64,000 nucleotides of DNA from Pseudomonas nicosulfuronedens (GTDB lineage: Bacteria > Pseudomonadota > Gammaproteobacteria > Pseudomonadales > Pseudomonadaceae): assembly GCF_005877905.1 (NCBI RefSeq), contig NZ_SWDV01000012.1, positions 168,512 to 232,511 of the forward strand, in the 5' to 3' direction. The notes beneath the pieces are model-generated. The model saw nothing but the letters and a program-made list of their open reading frames with translations. It searched no databases and was not told where the DNA came from. A program made the translations under genes and the position numbers. This document shows positions 38,193 through 48,356 of the stretch, one piece after another; positions within the stretch are counted from its first letter, which is position 1, and every line of letters begins with the position of its first letter.

Positions 38193-38975
38193 ATGACCGT
38201 CACCATCAAGACGCCCGAAGACATCGAGAAAATGCGCGTCGCCGGCCGTCTGGCCGCCGAAGTGCTGGAAATGATCGGCGAACACGTCAAGCCCGGCGTC
38301 ACCACCGACGAACTGGACCGTATCTGCCACGACTACATCGTCAACGTGCAGAAGGCCATTCCCGCGCCGCTGAACTACAAGGGTTTCCCCAAGTCCATCT
38401 GCACCTCGATCAACCACGTGGTGTGCCACGGCATCCCCAACGAGAAGCCGCTCAAGGAAGGCGACATCGTCAACATCGATGTCACCGTCATCAAGGACGG
38501 CTACCACGGCGACACCAGCAAGATGTTCTCGGTCGGCAAGACCCCGGAATGGGCTGACCGCCTGTGCCAGATCACCCAGGAATGCATGTACAAGGGCATC
38601 GACGTGGTCAAGCCGGGCGCGCGCCTGGGCGACATCGGCGAAGTGATCCAGAAGTACGCCGAGAAGAACGGTTTCTCCGTGGTGCGCGAGTACTGCGGCC
38701 ACGGCATCGGCCAGGTGTTCCACGAGGAGCCTCAGGTGCTGCACTACGGCCGCGCCGGCACCGGCCTGGAGCTCAAGGAAGGCATGATCTTCACCATCGA
38801 GCCGATGATCAACCAGGGCCGCCCGGAAACCCGCCTGCTGGGCGACGGTTGGACGGCCATCACCAAGGACCGCAAGCTGTCCGCGCAGTGGGAGCACACC
38901 GTGCTGGTCACCGCCGGCGGCTACGAGATCCTGACCCTGCGCAACGACGAAAGCTTCCCGCGCACCTCGGCCTGA
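38193..38975 (+). CDS. map: Methionine aminopeptidase, type I
   Basis: Removes N-terminal methionine from nascent proteins. The 260-residue pita-bread-fold metalloenzyme shows the five metal ligands in IVNIDVTVIKDGYHGDTS (two Asp), CGHGIGQVFHEEP (His), MIFTIEPMI (Glu) and SAQWEHTVLVT (Glu). GAAGAG precedes the ATG. Divergent from rpsB, a common gammaproteobacterial layout. Confidence 0.97.
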   Translation: MTVTIKTPEDIEKMRVAGRLAAEVLEMIGEHVKPGVTTDELDRICHDYIVNVQKAIPAPLNYKGFPKSICTSINHVVCHGIPNEKPLKEGDIVNIDVTVIKDGYHGDTSKMFSVGKTPEWADRLCQITQECMYKGIDVVKPGARLGDIGEVIQKYAEKNGFSVVREYCGHGIGQVFHEEPQVLHYGRAGTGLELKEGMIFTIEPMINQGRPETRLLGDGWTAITKDRKLSAQWEHTVLVTAGGYEILTLRNDESFPRTSA

Positions 38976-39118
38976 GGAGCGGTTTGCAATCTCGCCGACG
39001 GCTGGGTAGAACATAGAAATCCCGGCCCGGCACAGCCGTCGGGCCTAGCGCCATGTGCGCAGGCCCGGTTGCCCTCTTGCCCCTGCCCTCCCCTAAGCCA
39101 TTGATCAGGAAGGCCGCC

Positions 39119-41818
39119 ATGCCGCAGGTGGATCCCGAGTTGTTCGACCGTGGGCAGTTCCAGGCGGAACTAGCCCTCAAATCCAGCCCCATCGCCGCCT
39201 TCAAGAAGGCCATTCGTCAGGCCAACGAGGTGCTCGACGCCCGCTTCAATGGCGGCCGCGACATCCGCCGGCTGATCGAGGACCGCGCCTGGTTCGTCGA
39301 CCAGATCCTGCAGCAGGCCTGGAATCGCTTCGACTGGGGCGACGACGCCGACATCGCACTGGTTGCGGTGGGCGGCTATGGGCGCGGTGAGCTGCATCCG
39401 CACTCGGATATTGACCTGCTGATCCTGCTCGACAGCGAGGACCAGGAAAGCTTCCGCGAGCCCATCGAAGGCTTCCTCACCCTGCTCTGGGACATCGGCC
39501 TGGAGGTCGGCCAGAGCGTGCGCTCAGTGGCGGAATGCGCCGAGGAAGCGCGCGCCGACCTCACCGTGGTTACCAACCTGATGGAATGCCGGACCATCTC
39601 CGGTCCCGACAGCCTGCGCCAGCGCATGCTCGAAGCCACCAGCGCGAAGCAGATGTGGCCCAGCGGGCAGTTCTACCTGGCCAAGCGCAAGGAACAGATC
39701 CACCGCCACACCAAATACAACGACACCGAATACAACCTCGAACCCAACGTCAAGGGTTCGCCCGGCGGCCTGCGCGACATCCAGACGTTGCTCTGGGTCG
39801 CCCGCCGCCACTTCGGCAGCCTCAACCTGCACGCCCTGGTCCGCGAAGGCTTCCTGGTGGAGAGCGAGTGCGCGGTGCTGGCCTCCAGCCAGGAGTTCCT
39901 CTGGAAGGTCCGCTACGCCCTGCACATGCTCGCCGGCCGCGCCGAAGACCGCCTGCTGTTCGACCACCAGCGGCGTATCGCCGGGATGCTCGGCTATGAA
40001 GGCAACGACGCCAAGCTGGCGGTCGAGCGCTTCATGCAGAAGTACTACCGCGTGGTGATGGCCGTTTCCGAGCTGAACGACCTGATCACCCAGCACTTCG
40101 AAGAAGTGATCCTGCGGGCCGGCGAAAACGGCCAGATACAGTCGCTCAACAGCCGTTTCCAGCTGCGCGATGGCTACCTGGAAGTCACCCACGCCAACGT
40201 CTTCAAGCGCACCCCGTTCGCCCTGCTGGAAATCTTCGTGCTGCTGGCCCAGCACCCGGAGATCAAGGGCGTACGCGCCGATACCATCCGCCTGCTGCGC
40301 GACAGCCGGCACCTGATCGACGACGACTTCCGCCACGACATCCGCAACACGAGCCTGTTCATCGAGCTGTTCAAGTGCCAGGAAGGCATTCACCGCAACC
40401 TGCGACGGATGAACCGCTACGGCATCCTCGGCCGCTACCTGCCGGAGTTCGGGCTGATCGTCGGGCAGATGCAGCACGACCTGTTCCACATCTATACGGT
40501 CGACGCGCATACCCTCAACCTGATCAAGCACCTGCGCAAACTTCGGCGCCCGGATATGGCGGAAAAGTACCCGCTGGCCAGCAAGATCATGGAGCGCCTG
40601 CCCAAGCCGGAGCTGATCTACATCGCCGGCCTCTACCACGACATTGCCAAGGGCCGCGGCGGCGACCACTCGGAACTGGGCGCGGTGGACGCCGAGCACT
40701 TCTGCCAGCGCCACCAATTGCCGCCGTGGGACACCAACCTGGTCTCCTGGCTGGTGCAGAACCACCTGATCATGTCGACCACAGCCCAGCGCAAGGACCT
40801 GTCCGACCCGCAGGTGATCTACGATTTCGCCCAGCTGATGGGTAACCAGACCTACCTGGACTACCTCTACGTCCTGACCGTCGCCGACATCAACGCCACC
40901 AACCCGACGCTATGGAACTCCTGGCGCGCCAGCCTGCTGCGCCAGCTCTACACCGAGACCAAGCGCGCGCTGCGCCGCGGCCTGGAGAACCCGGTGGACC
41001 GCGAGGAGCAGATCCGCCAGACACAGAGCGCGGCCATCGACATCCTGGTGCGCGGCGGCATCGACCAGGACGACGCCGAGCAGCTCTGGAGCCAACTGGG
41101 CGACGACTACTTCCTGCGCCACAGCGCCGCTGACGTGGCCTGGCACACCGAGGCCATCCTCCAGCATCCGGACGACGGCACCCCGCTGGTGCTGATCAAG
41201 GAAACCGCCCAGCGCGAGTTCGAAGGCGGCACGCAGATCTTCATCTATGCCGGCGACCAGCACGACTTCTTCGCCGTGACCGTGGCGGCGATGGACCAGC
41301 TCAACCTGAACATTCAGGATGCGCGGATCATCACCTCCACCAGCCTTTTCACCCTCGACACCTACATAGTGCTCGACGCCGATGGCGGCTCGATCGGCAA
41401 CAATCCCAGCCGAGTCGAGGAAATTCGCGAAGGCCTGGTCAATGCCCTGAAGGACCCGGACGAGTACCCGACCATCATCCAGCGCCGCGTCCCGCGCCAG
41501 CTCAAGCACTTCGCCTTCAACCCACAGGTGACCATTTCCACCGACGCGGCGCGCCAGGTCAGTGTGCTGGAAGTCATCGCCCCCGATCGACCCGGCCTGC
41601 TGGCTCGCATCGGCGGGCTGTTCCTGGACTTCGACCTGTCGGTGCAGAACGCCAAGATCGCCACCCTCGGCGAGCGCGTGGAGGACGTGTTCTTCGTCAC
41701 CGATGCGCACAACCAGCCGCTCTCCGACCCGGAGCTGTGCAAGCGCATCCAGACGGCCCTGGTGGACATCCTCTCCGACGGCGGCCAGCAGACGATGCCG
41801 GTCCGCATCAGTATCTAA
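39119..41818 (+). CDS. glnD: Bifunctional PII uridylyltransferase/uridylyl-removing enzyme GlnD
   Basis: Primary nitrogen sensor: uridylylates PII proteins when glutamine is low and removes UMP when it is high. The 899-residue protein has the nucleotidyltransferase site ([20 protein letters not shown]), a central domain, an HD hydrolase ([20 protein letters not shown]) and two C-terminal ACT domains ([41 protein letters not shown]). The ATG at 39119 has AGGAAGG upstream and matches the P. aeruginosa N-terminus ([14 protein letters not shown]). Confidence 0.97.
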   Translation: MPQVDPELFDRGQFQAELALKSSPIAAFKKAIRQANEVLDARFNGGRDIRRLIEDRAWFVDQILQQAWNRFDWGDDADIALVAVGGYGRGELHPHSDIDLLILLDSEDQESFREPIEGFLTLLWDIGLEVGQSVRSVAECAEEARADLTVVTNLMECRTISGPDSLRQRMLEATSAKQMWPSGQFYLAKRKEQIHRHTKYNDTEYNLEPNVKGSPGGLRDIQTLLWVARRHFGSLNLHALVREGFLVESECAVLASSQEFLWKVRYALHMLAGRAEDRLLFDHQRRIAGMLGYEGNDAKLAVERFMQKYYRVVMAVSELNDLITQHFEEVILRAGENGQIQSLNSRFQLRDGYLEVTHANVFKRTPFALLEIFVLLAQHPEIKGVRADTIRLLRDSRHLIDDDFRHDIRNTSLFIELFKCQEGIHRNLRRMNRYGILGRYLPEFGLIVGQMQHDLFHIYTVDAHTLNLIKHLRKLRRPDMAEKYPLASKIMERLPKPELIYIAGLYHDIAKGRGGDHSELGAVDAEHFCQRHQLPPWDTNLVSWLVQNHLIMSTTAQRKDLSDPQVIYDFAQLMGNQTYLDYLYVLTVADINATNPTLWNSWRASLLRQLYTETKRALRRGLENPVDREEQIRQTQSAAIDILVRGGIDQDDAEQLWSQLGDDYFLRHSAADVAWHTEAILQHPDDGTPLVLIKETAQREFEGGTQIFIYAGDQHDFFAVTVAAMDQLNLNIQDARIITSTSLFTLDTYIVLDADGGSIGNNPSRVEEIREGLVNALKDPDEYPTIIQRRVPRQLKHFAFNPQVTISTDAARQVSVLEVIAPDRPGLLARIGGLFLDFDLSVQNAKIATLGERVEDVFFVTDAHNQPLSDPELCKRIQTALVDILSDGGQQTMPVRISI

Positions 41819-41857
41819 TCCCGATCTTGTAAAAAGTCAGAAAGAAAGAGCCTTGCC

Positions 41858-43054
41858 ATGAACCCTGCCCTCGACTCGCTCCAGCCCTACCCCTTCGAGA
41901 AGCTCCGCGCCCTGCTGGCCGGCGCCCAGCCGCCGGCTGAGCTCAAGCCCATCGCGCTGTCCATCGGCGAACCCAAGCACCGCTCGCCGGAGTTCGTCGC
42001 CAAGGCCCTGGCCGACAGCCTCGAGCAGCTGGCCGTCTACCCGACCACCCTGGGCATCCCCGCCCTGCGCGAAGCCATCGCCGCCTGGTGCGAGCGCCGC
42101 TTCAAGGTGCCGGCCGGCTGGCTGGATGCCGCACGCCACGTGCTGCCGGTGAACGGCACTCGTGAAGCACTGTTCGCCTTCACCCAGACCGTGGTGGACC
42201 GCAACGCCAAGGGCCTGGTGATCAGTCCGAACCCGTTCTACCAGATCTACGAAGGCGCGGCCCTGCTGGCCGGCGCTGAGCCGCACTACCTGCCCTGCCT
42301 GGAGGACAACGGCTTCAACCCGGATTTCGACGCCGTCCCGGCGGACGTCTGGGCGCGCTGCCAAGTCCTCTTCCTCTGCTCGCCGGGCAACCCCACCGGC
42401 GCACTCGTTCCCCTCGCCGAATTGAAGAAGCTGATCGCCCTGGCCGATGAACACGACTTCGTGATCGCCGCCGACGAGTGCTACAGCGAGCTGTACTTCG
42501 ACGAGCAGAACCCGCCAGCCGGCCTGCTGACCGCCTGCGCCGAACTGGGCCGCTCGGACTTCAAGCGCTGCGTGGTATTCCACAGCCTGTCCAAGCGTTC
42601 CAACCTGCCGGGCCTGCGTTCGGGCTTCGTCGCCGGTGACGCTGAAGTACTGAAGAAATTCCTCCTGTACCGCACCTATCACGGCTGTGCCATGCCGGTT
42701 CAGACCCAGCTGGCCAGTGTCGCAGCCTGGAAGGACGAGGACCACGTCCGCGCCAACCGCGACCTGTACCGCGAGAAGTTCGACGCCGTACTGGACATCC
42801 TCGGCGGCGTACTCGACGTGCAGCGACCGGACGGCAGCTTCTACCTGTGGGCAAAGACCCCGGTGGCTGACACCGAGTTCTGCCACGGCCTGTTCGACCA
42901 GCAGCACGTGACCGTGGTGCCGGGTTCCTACCTGTCCCGCGAAGTGAACGGCGAGAACCCCGGCGCCAACCGCGTGCGCATGGCGCTGGTGGCTCCGCTG
43001 GCCGAGTGCGTGGAAGCGGCCGAGCGGATCAAGAAGTTCGTGCTGAGTCTATAA
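41858..43054 (+). CDS. dapC: Succinyldiaminopimelate transaminase
   Basis: PLP-dependent class I/II aminotransferase that converts N-succinyl-2-amino-6-ketopimelate to N-succinyl-LL-diaminopimelate in lysine/peptidoglycan precursor synthesis. The 398-residue protein has SPGNPTG, the Asp in AADECYSELY and the Schiff-base lysine in SLSKRSNLPGLRSGF. The map-glnD-dapC order is conserved in Pseudomonas. dapD and dapE of the same branch lie 3 and 10 kb downstream. Confidence 0.95.
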   Translation: MNPALDSLQPYPFEKLRALLAGAQPPAELKPIALSIGEPKHRSPEFVAKALADSLEQLAVYPTTLGIPALREAIAAWCERRFKVPAGWLDAARHVLPVNGTREALFAFTQTVVDRNAKGLVISPNPFYQIYEGAALLAGAEPHYLPCLEDNGFNPDFDAVPADVWARCQVLFLCSPGNPTGALVPLAELKKLIALADEHDFVIAADECYSELYFDEQNPPAGLLTACAELGRSDFKRCVVFHSLSKRSNLPGLRSGFVAGDAEVLKKFLLYRTYHGCAMPVQTQLASVAAWKDEDHVRANRDLYREKFDAVLDILGGVLDVQRPDGSFYLWAKTPVADTEFCHGLFDQQHVTVVPGSYLSREVNGENPGANRVRMALVAPLAECVEAAERIKKFVLSL

Positions 43055-43063
43055 AAGGCCTTG

Positions 43064-43144
43064 TGTAGGAGCGAGCTTGCTCGCGAACCCGCTTCACGCC
43101 GGAGCTACCGGATAGTTCGGTTCGCGAGCAAGCTAGCTCCTACA
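43064..43144. repeat. REP-like inverted repeat pair (REPIN-type) after dapC
   Basis: Two 25-nt arms, 43064-43088 (TGTAGGAGCGAGCTTGCTCG...) and 43120-43144 (...GCAAGCTAGCTCCTACA), are reverse complements at 24 of 25 positions, separated by ~31 bp. Each arm contains its own small palindrome (GCGAGC-TT-GCTCGC). The GTAGGAGCG...CGCTCCTAC form matches abundant Pseudomonas REP families. Occupies the gap between two convergent genes. Confidence 0.85.
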
Positions 43145-43161
43145 AAAAAGCCCAAAGCGCC

Positions 43162-44823
43162 CTACACCCAGCGCCCCGCCTTGCTGGTCACCCAGGCTTC
43201 CTGGCTGTCCAGCTCACCCAGCACCTCACGCATGGTCTCGTCGTCGATCTCGTGCTCCCGGCGCATGCGATACAGCTCCAGCCGCTGCGCCCGCAGCGCC
43301 TTGATGCGTAGAGCCTGATCCGCCAACTCCAGGCCACGGGCGCGTTCGCGGGCTTCCTGACTATCCGGCGCCGGGTCCAGCTCGTGGCGATATTCGGCCA
43401 TCAGCCGCGCCTTCAGCTCCGCCATCCGGGCCGCTTCGTCGGCATCGGCACCATCACGGGCGGGCATTTCCTCGCCCTCGAGCATATGAATGGCCGCCGC
43501 CGCGGTCTTGCGCCAGACCGACTGCACCTCGCGCTCGCGCTGGTCATTGCTGGCCGCCGGAAGCCCCCGAAGCAAAATGGGTAATCCGATGGTGGCGGCG
43601 ATCAGCGACACCAGGATCACCCCCGTGGCGATGAAGATGATCAGATCGCGCTGCGGGAAGGCCGAACCATCGAGCAGCAGCAACGGCACCGAGAGTACGC
43701 CCGCCAGCGTCACCGCCCCGCGCACCCCACCCAGCGCCGAGATCGCCGACAGCCGCAATACCGGCTCGCCCGATCGGCCACCGAGCTCGATCCCCCACCA
43801 CTGTTCGAAGCGCACGGAGACCTTCCAGTAACACCAGACCCAGCCAAAGCGCAGCAGGAGCAGCACGGCGAACACCGCCAGCACGTAGAACAGCAGCAGC
43901 GAGGAGCGCCACATTACATCGTCGGCGTGATGCGCGACGGACTTGAGGATGTCCGGCAGTTGCAGCCCCAGCAGCAGGAACACCACGCCGTTGAAGGCAA
44001 ACTCCAGCATCGACCAGACGCTGCGGTTGAGCAGGCGGGTATTGGTCTGACGCGGCAGCAGGTCGGCCCAACTCTGCATCATGCCCGCTGCCACCGCCGC
44101 AAGGATGCCGGAGACGCCAAGCTCCTCGGCGATCATGTAGCCGGCGAAGGGCAACAGCAGCATCAGCACTACGTGGGTAGCCGGATCATCCCAGCCGCGA
44201 CGGATCATCCAGCCGCGAATCCGCCCCAACAGCCAACTGATGAACACCCCGCAGGCCAGACCGCCGACCGCCACCAGCAGGAAACTCAGGCTGGCATCCA
44301 TCAGCGAGAAGGTACCGGTCATGGCCGCCGCGATGGCGAACTTGAAGGCCACCAGGCCGGAAGCGTCGTTCATCAGGGCTTCGCCCTGCAGCACGTGCAT
44401 CAGTCGCCTGGGCAGGCGGTCCTGGGCGATGGCCGAGACCGCCAGCGCATCGGTGGGCGACAGCACCGCCGCCAGGGCGAAGGCCGCCGCCCAGGGAATC
44501 TCGGGAATCAGCAGATGAATGAAGACACCGCCGCCGAGCACGGTGAACAGCACGAGTGCGAAGGCCAGGGTGAGGATCGGCCAGCGCATCTTCCAGAATT
44601 CGCCCTTAGGCATGCGCCAGCCGTCGGCGAACAGCAGCGGCGGGATGAACAGGAACATGAACAGCTCGGGGTCCAGTCCCACGTGCAGCCCCAGGCTCGG
44701 CCAGGCCAGCGCGGCGCCGGCAGCGATCTGGATCAGGGGCAACGGCAGCGGGATCAACTGAGCGGCGAGCCGGGTTCCCCCCACGACCAGCAGCAGGATC
44801 AGAACGGTGTAAACGGTTTGCAT
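43162..44823 (-). CDS. CPA1-family Na+/H+ antiporter
   Basis: Inner-membrane cation:proton antiporter of 553 residues. About 12 hydrophobic segments occupy residues 1-420; conserved family features include FMFLFIPPLLFADGWRM, the ALAAVLSPTDALAVSAI motif, EALMNDASGLVAFK with the ion-binding ND pair, and GGVRGAVTLAGVLS. The C-terminal ~130 residues are hydrophilic and charged, with coiled-coil-like Glu/Arg/Leu heptads, a probable cytoplasmic regulatory tail. ATG 44823 places the first membrane helix at the start; an earlier in-frame start is unlikely. Ion specificity cannot be told from sequence. Confidence 0.9.
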   Translation of the reverse strand: MQTVYTVLILLLVVGGTRLAAQLIPLPLPLIQIAAGAALAWPSLGLHVGLDPELFMFLFIPPLLFADGWRMPKGEFWKMRWPILTLAFALVLFTVLGGGVFIHLLIPEIPWAAAFALAAVLSPTDALAVSAIAQDRLPRRLMHVLQGEALMNDASGLVAFKFAIAAAMTGTFSLMDASLSFLLVAVGGLACGVFISWLLGRIRGWMIRRGWDDPATHVVLMLLLPFAGYMIAEELGVSGILAAVAAGMMQSWADLLPRQTNTRLLNRSVWSMLEFAFNGVVFLLLGLQLPDILKSVAHHADDVMWRSSLLLFYVLAVFAVLLLLRFGWVWCYWKVSVRFEQWWGIELGGRSGEPVLRLSAISALGGVRGAVTLAGVLSVPLLLLDGSAFPQRDLIIFIATGVILVSLIAATIGLPILLRGLPAASNDQREREVQSVWRKTAAAAIHMLEGEEMPARDGADADEAARMAELKARLMAEYRHELDPAPDSQEARERARGLELADQALRIKALRAQRLELYRMRREHEIDDETMREVLGELDSQEAWVTSKAGRWV

Positions 44824-44992
44824 CGTCGAACTCCAGCACAGCCTTCCATTGAAGCACCCACCGCGGTCCGGATCAGCCCCGCATCGGGCAAAAAACTGTT
44901 GCAATACGCCGGCCTCCCGGCGGCGTCCCGCAAGTGCTGCGGAAGTGGCATAATCCCGCGCCTGAAAAATGTATCGAAAAGGAGAGCGCCCC

Positions 44993-45343
44993 GTGAGTCA
45001 GCGGACGCTGTTTGGCATCAAGGCTTGCGACACCATGAAGAAGGCCCGCGTCTGGCTGGACGAACACGGTGTCGACTACGCCTTCCACGACTACAAGAGT
45101 AGCGGTATCGACCGCGAACACCTGCGCCAGTGGTGCAACGAGCATGGCTGGGAAACTGTCCTGAACCGCGCCGGCACCACTTTCCGCAAGCTCGACGACG
45201 CGCAGAAGGCCGATCTCGACCAGGCCAAGGCCATCGAACTGATGGTTGCCCAGCCGTCGATGATCAAGCGTCCGGTGCTGGACCTGGGTGATCGCACCCT
45301 GGTCGGCTTCAAGCCCGACGCCTACGCCGCCGCTCTGGCCTGA
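44993..45343 (+). CDS. ArsC/Spx-family protein, YffB-like
   Basis: Thioredoxin-fold protein of 116 residues in the ArsC/Spx family. The motif FGIKACDTMKKARVWLDEHG has a single cysteine at position 12, as in YffB, with KRPVLDLGDRTLVGF at the C-terminus. It is not a proven arsenate reductase. The GTG at 44993 is preferred because GGAG lies eight bases upstream and the product then starts as in relatives; an ATG at 44969 is the alternative. Followed 11 bp later by a LysE-type exporter gene. Confidence 0.88.
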   Translation: MSQRTLFGIKACDTMKKARVWLDEHGVDYAFHDYKSSGIDREHLRQWCNEHGWETVLNRAGTTFRKLDDAQKADLDQAKAIELMVAQPSMIKRPVLDLGDRTLVGFKPDAYAAALA

Positions 45344-45354
45344 GCTCCACCACG

Positions 45355-45981
45355 ATGAGCATTGCCTGGGCCCTGTTCCTCCCCGCCTGCTTCGCCTTGA
45401 ACCTGGCGCCGGGACCGAACAACCTGCTGTCGCTGAACAACGCCGCGCGTTTCGGCCTGCTGCGCGCCACCCTTGCCGGTGGCGGACGGCTGCTCGCTTT
45501 CGCCGGCATGCTGGCCCTGGCCGCTTCGGGCCTGGCGCTGGTGTTGCAGGCCTCGGCCTGGCTGTTCCTGGCAATCAAGCTGGTGGGCGCAGGCTACCTG
45601 CTGTGGCTGGCCGTACAACTGTGGCACGCCCCGACAGCGAACCTGTCGGTGGATGGCTCCCCGATTGCCGCCACCAGCCTGTGGCGCCTCGCCCGCCAGG
45701 AGTTCTGGGTGGCTGCCGGCAACCCCAAGGCCATCCTCATCTTCACCGCGTTCCTGCCGCAGTTCGTCGATCCGCGCCAGGCCGTGGCCACCCAGTTCGC
45801 CCAACTCGGCGCAGCCTTCCTGCTCCTGGAGTGGCTGGCCATCGCCCTTTACGGGCTCGCCGGGGTCCGCCTCGGCAAGCTGCTCGCCGGTGCACGCGCC
45901 CGGCGCCTGTTCAACCGTGGTTGTGCCGCGCTGCTGGGCAGCGCCGGGCTGGGCCTGCTGCTCAGCCGCCGTCCGGCCTGA
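45355..45981 (+). CDS. LysE/RhtB-family amino-acid exporter
   Basis: Inner-membrane protein of 208 residues with about six hydrophobic segments. The family motif near the N-terminus is clear: LNLAPGPNNLLSLNNAARFGL, followed by a polar loop and GNPKAILIFTAFLPQFV. Such proteins export amino acids (lysine, threonine, homoserine and others); the substrate here is unknown. Its position just before dapD, in a region with three lysine/DAP genes, makes a lysine-related substrate an attractive but untested idea. Confidence 0.88.
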   Translation: MSIAWALFLPACFALNLAPGPNNLLSLNNAARFGLLRATLAGGGRLLAFAGMLALAASGLALVLQASAWLFLAIKLVGAGYLLWLAVQLWHAPTANLSVDGSPIAATSLWRLARQEFWVAAGNPKAILIFTAFLPQFVDPRQAVATQFAQLGAAFLLLEWLAIALYGLAGVRLGKLLAGARARRLFNRGCAALLGSAGLGLLLSRRPA

Positions 45982-46023
45982 CCGAAATCGTTATTCGAGA
46001 ATCTCTTTCAAGGAATCCCCCAC

Positions 46024-47058
46024 ATGTCGAAATCCCTGTTCAGCATCGCTTTCGGTGTCGGCACCCAGAACCGCCAGGGCAACTGGCTGGAAGTCTTCTA
46101 CGCGCAGCCGCTGCTCAACCCCAGCGCCGAGCTGGTCGCTGCCATCGCCCCGCTGCTGGCCTACGAAGGCGGCAACCAGGCGATCGCCTTCACCGCCCAC
46201 CAGGCCTACCAGCTGGCCGACGCCGTAGAGACCGTCGACGCCGCCCAGGCCGCCCTGCTCAACCGCCTGGCCGAAAGCCAGAAGCCGCTGGTCGCCACCC
46301 TGCTGGCCGAAGACGCCGCCCCCAGTTCCACCCCGGAGGCGTACCTGAAGCTGCACCTGCTGTCCCACCGTCTGGTCAAGCCGCACGGCCTGAACCTGAC
46401 CGGCATCTTCCCGCTGCTGCCGAACGTGGCCTGGACCAACCAGGGCGCCGTCGACCTGGCCGAGCTGGCCGAGCTGCAACTGGAAGCGCGCCTGAAGGGC
46501 AAGCTGCTGGAAGTTTTCTCCGTCGACAAATTCCCGAAGATGACCGACTACGTGGTCCCGGCCGGCGTGCGCATCGCCGACACCGCCCGCGTGCGCCTGG
46601 GCGCCTACATCGGTGAAGGCACCACCGTGATGCACGAAGGCTTCGTCAACTTCAACGGCGGCACCGAAGGTCCGGGCATGATCGAAGGCCGCGTCTCCGC
46701 GGGCGTATTCGTCGGCAAGGGTTCCGACCTGGGCGGCGGTTGCTCCACCATGGGCACCCTGTCCGGCGGCGGCAACATCGTCATCAGCGTTGGCGAAGGC
46801 TGCCTGATCGGCGCCAACGCTGGCATCGGCATCCCGCTGGGCGACCGCAACATCGTCGAGGCCGGCCTGTACGTCACCGCCGGCACCAAGATCGCCGTGC
46901 TGGACGACCAGAACAACCTGGTGAAAGTGGTCAAGGGTCGCGACCTGGCCGGCCAGGCTGACCTGCTGTTCCGCCGCAATTCCCAGACCGGCGCAGTCGA
47001 GTGCAAGACCAACAAGACTGCCATCGAGCTGAACGAGGCGCTGCACGCGCACAACTAA
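46024..47058 (+). CDS. dapD: Tetrahydrodipicolinate N-succinyltransferase
   Basis: Succinylates tetrahydrodipicolinate, committing it to the succinylase branch of DAP/lysine synthesis. The 344-residue protein matches the longer Pseudomonas-type DapD. A left-handed beta-helix of hexapeptide repeats runs from ~180 to 310 (VRLGAYIGEGTTVMHEGFVNF; CLIGANAGIGIPLGDRNIVEAG). GGAAT(C)-type ribosome binding sequence lies upstream, and a strong terminator follows. Confidence 0.97.
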   Translation: MSKSLFSIAFGVGTQNRQGNWLEVFYAQPLLNPSAELVAAIAPLLAYEGGNQAIAFTAHQAYQLADAVETVDAAQAALLNRLAESQKPLVATLLAEDAAPSSTPEAYLKLHLLSHRLVKPHGLNLTGIFPLLPNVAWTNQGAVDLAELAELQLEARLKGKLLEVFSVDKFPKMTDYVVPAGVRIADTARVRLGAYIGEGTTVMHEGFVNFNGGTEGPGMIEGRVSAGVFVGKGSDLGGGCSTMGTLSGGGNIVISVGEGCLIGANAGIGIPLGDRNIVEAGLYVTAGTKIAVLDDQNNLVKVVKGRDLAGQADLLFRRNSQTGAVECKTNKTAIELNEALHAHN

Positions 47059-47101
47059 GCTGTGCGCCCCGCTCGCGCGGGACGCACTAAGCTTGGAGAA
47101 G

Positions 47102-47123
47102 CGGGGGCTGCGGCCCCCGTTTT
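47102..47123 (+). terminator. Rho-independent terminator after dapD
   Basis: Seven-bp CGGGGGC / GCCCCCG stem with a four-base loop then TTTTACTTTTT, 43 bp past the dapD stop and 28 bp before csdA. Confidence 0.8.
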
Positions 47124-47150
47124 ACTTTTTCCGCAACCGGCCGTACGCCC

Positions 47151-48356
47151 ATGTCCATTCCCTCGCCCTGGCGCTCCGACTTCCCGGCCCTCGCCGCCTT
47201 CGAGGCCGAAGGCCAGACCTACCTCGACAGCGCTGCCACCGCGCAGAAACCGCGCGCCATGATCGACGCCCTCGCCGGCTACTACGCCAGCGGCGCCGCC
47301 AACGTGCACCGCGCCCAGCACCTGCCCGGCGAGCGCGCCACCCGTGCCTTCGAGGCGACCCGCACCCTGGCCGCCAACTGGCTCAATGGCGGCAGCCCGG
47401 CGCAGATCATCTTCACCCGCGGTGCCACTGAAGCGCTGAACCTGCTGGCCTACGGGCTGGAAGGGCAGTTCCAGGCAGGCGATGAGATCGTCATCAGCGC
47501 GCTGGAACACCACGCCAACCTGTTGCCCTGGCAGCAACTGGCGCAGCGCCGTGGGCTGAAGCTGGTGGTGCTGCCGCTCGACGCCGACGGTCGGATCGAC
47601 CTGAACCGTGCCGTCGACCTGATCGGCCCGCGCACCCGCCTGCTCGCCGTGAGTCAGCTGTCCAACGTGCTCGGCACCTGGCAGCCGCTGCCGGAGCTGC
47701 TGGCGATGGCCCGGCAACACGGTGCACTGAGCGTGGTCGATGGAGCTCAGGGCGTGGTCCACGGCCGGCACAACCTGTCGGCGCTGGGCTGCGACTTCTA
47801 CGTCTGCTCCAGCCACAAGCTCTACGGCCCGGAAGGCCTCGGCCTGCTCTGGGGGCGCCCGGAAGCGCTGGAACGCCTGTCACACTGGCAGTTCGGCGGC
47901 GAGATGGTGCGCGTGGCGGATTACTTCGACGCGCAGTTCCACAGCGCCCCCATGGGCTTCGAGGCCGGCACCCCGCCCATCGGCCCGGTGATCGCCCTGG
48001 GCGCCACGCTGGAGTGGCTGGCCACCCAGGACAACGCCGAAATCAGTGCTCACGAAGACTTCCTCCACACCCGCCTGCTGGCCGGCCTGCGCGCCCGCGA
48101 CGGCGTTCGAGTGCTAGGCGAGCCAGACGTGGCATTGGCCAGTTTCGTGGTCGAAGGTGTGCACGTCTCCGACCTGGGTCACCTGCTCACCGAGCAGGGC
48201 ATCGCCGTGCGTGCGGGGCATCACTGCGCCATGCCGCTGATGAAGACCCTGGATGTCTCGGGCGCCCTGCGAGTCTCCCTCGGCCTGTACAACGACGGCG
48301 TGGATATCGAGCGCTTCTTCAGCGCACTGGACAGCGCCCTGGAACTGCTGCGATGA
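47151..48356 (+). CDS. csdA: Cysteine desulfurase CsdA
   Basis: PLP-dependent class II cysteine desulfurase of 401 residues. The lysine for PLP is Lys223 in CSSHKLYGPEG; the persulfide-forming cysteine is Cys359 in RAGHHCAMPLM. Together with CsdE (next gene, overlapping by 4 bp) and TcdA/CsdL (convergent gene) it matches the Csd system in which CsdA-CsdE sulfur transfer assists cyclisation of t6A in tRNA. A SufS assignment is less likely as no other suf genes are nearby. Confidence 0.92.
   Translation: MSIPSPWRSDFPALAAFEAEGQTYLDSAATAQKPRAMIDALAGYYASGAANVHRAQHLPGERATRAFEATRTLAANWLNGGSPAQIIFTRGATEALNLLAYGLEGQFQAGDEIVISALEHHANLLPWQQLAQRRGLKLVVLPLDADGRIDLNRAVDLIGPRTRLLAVSQLSNVLGTWQPLPELLAMARQHGALSVVDGAQGVVHGRHNLSALGCDFYVCSSHKLYGPEGLGLLWGRPEALERLSHWQFGGEMVRVADYFDAQFHSAPMGFEAGTPPIGPVIALGATLEWLATQDNAEISAHEDFLHTRLLAGLRARDGVRVLGEPDVALASFVVEGVHVSDLGHLLTEQGIAVRAGHHCAMPLMKTLDVSGALRVSLGLYNDGVDIERFFSALDSALELLR

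Noticed and set aside
44993..45343. Arsenate reductase ArsC
   Set aside because: Only the single-cysteine YffB/Spx-like motif is present and no ars genes are near; called ArsC-family without function.
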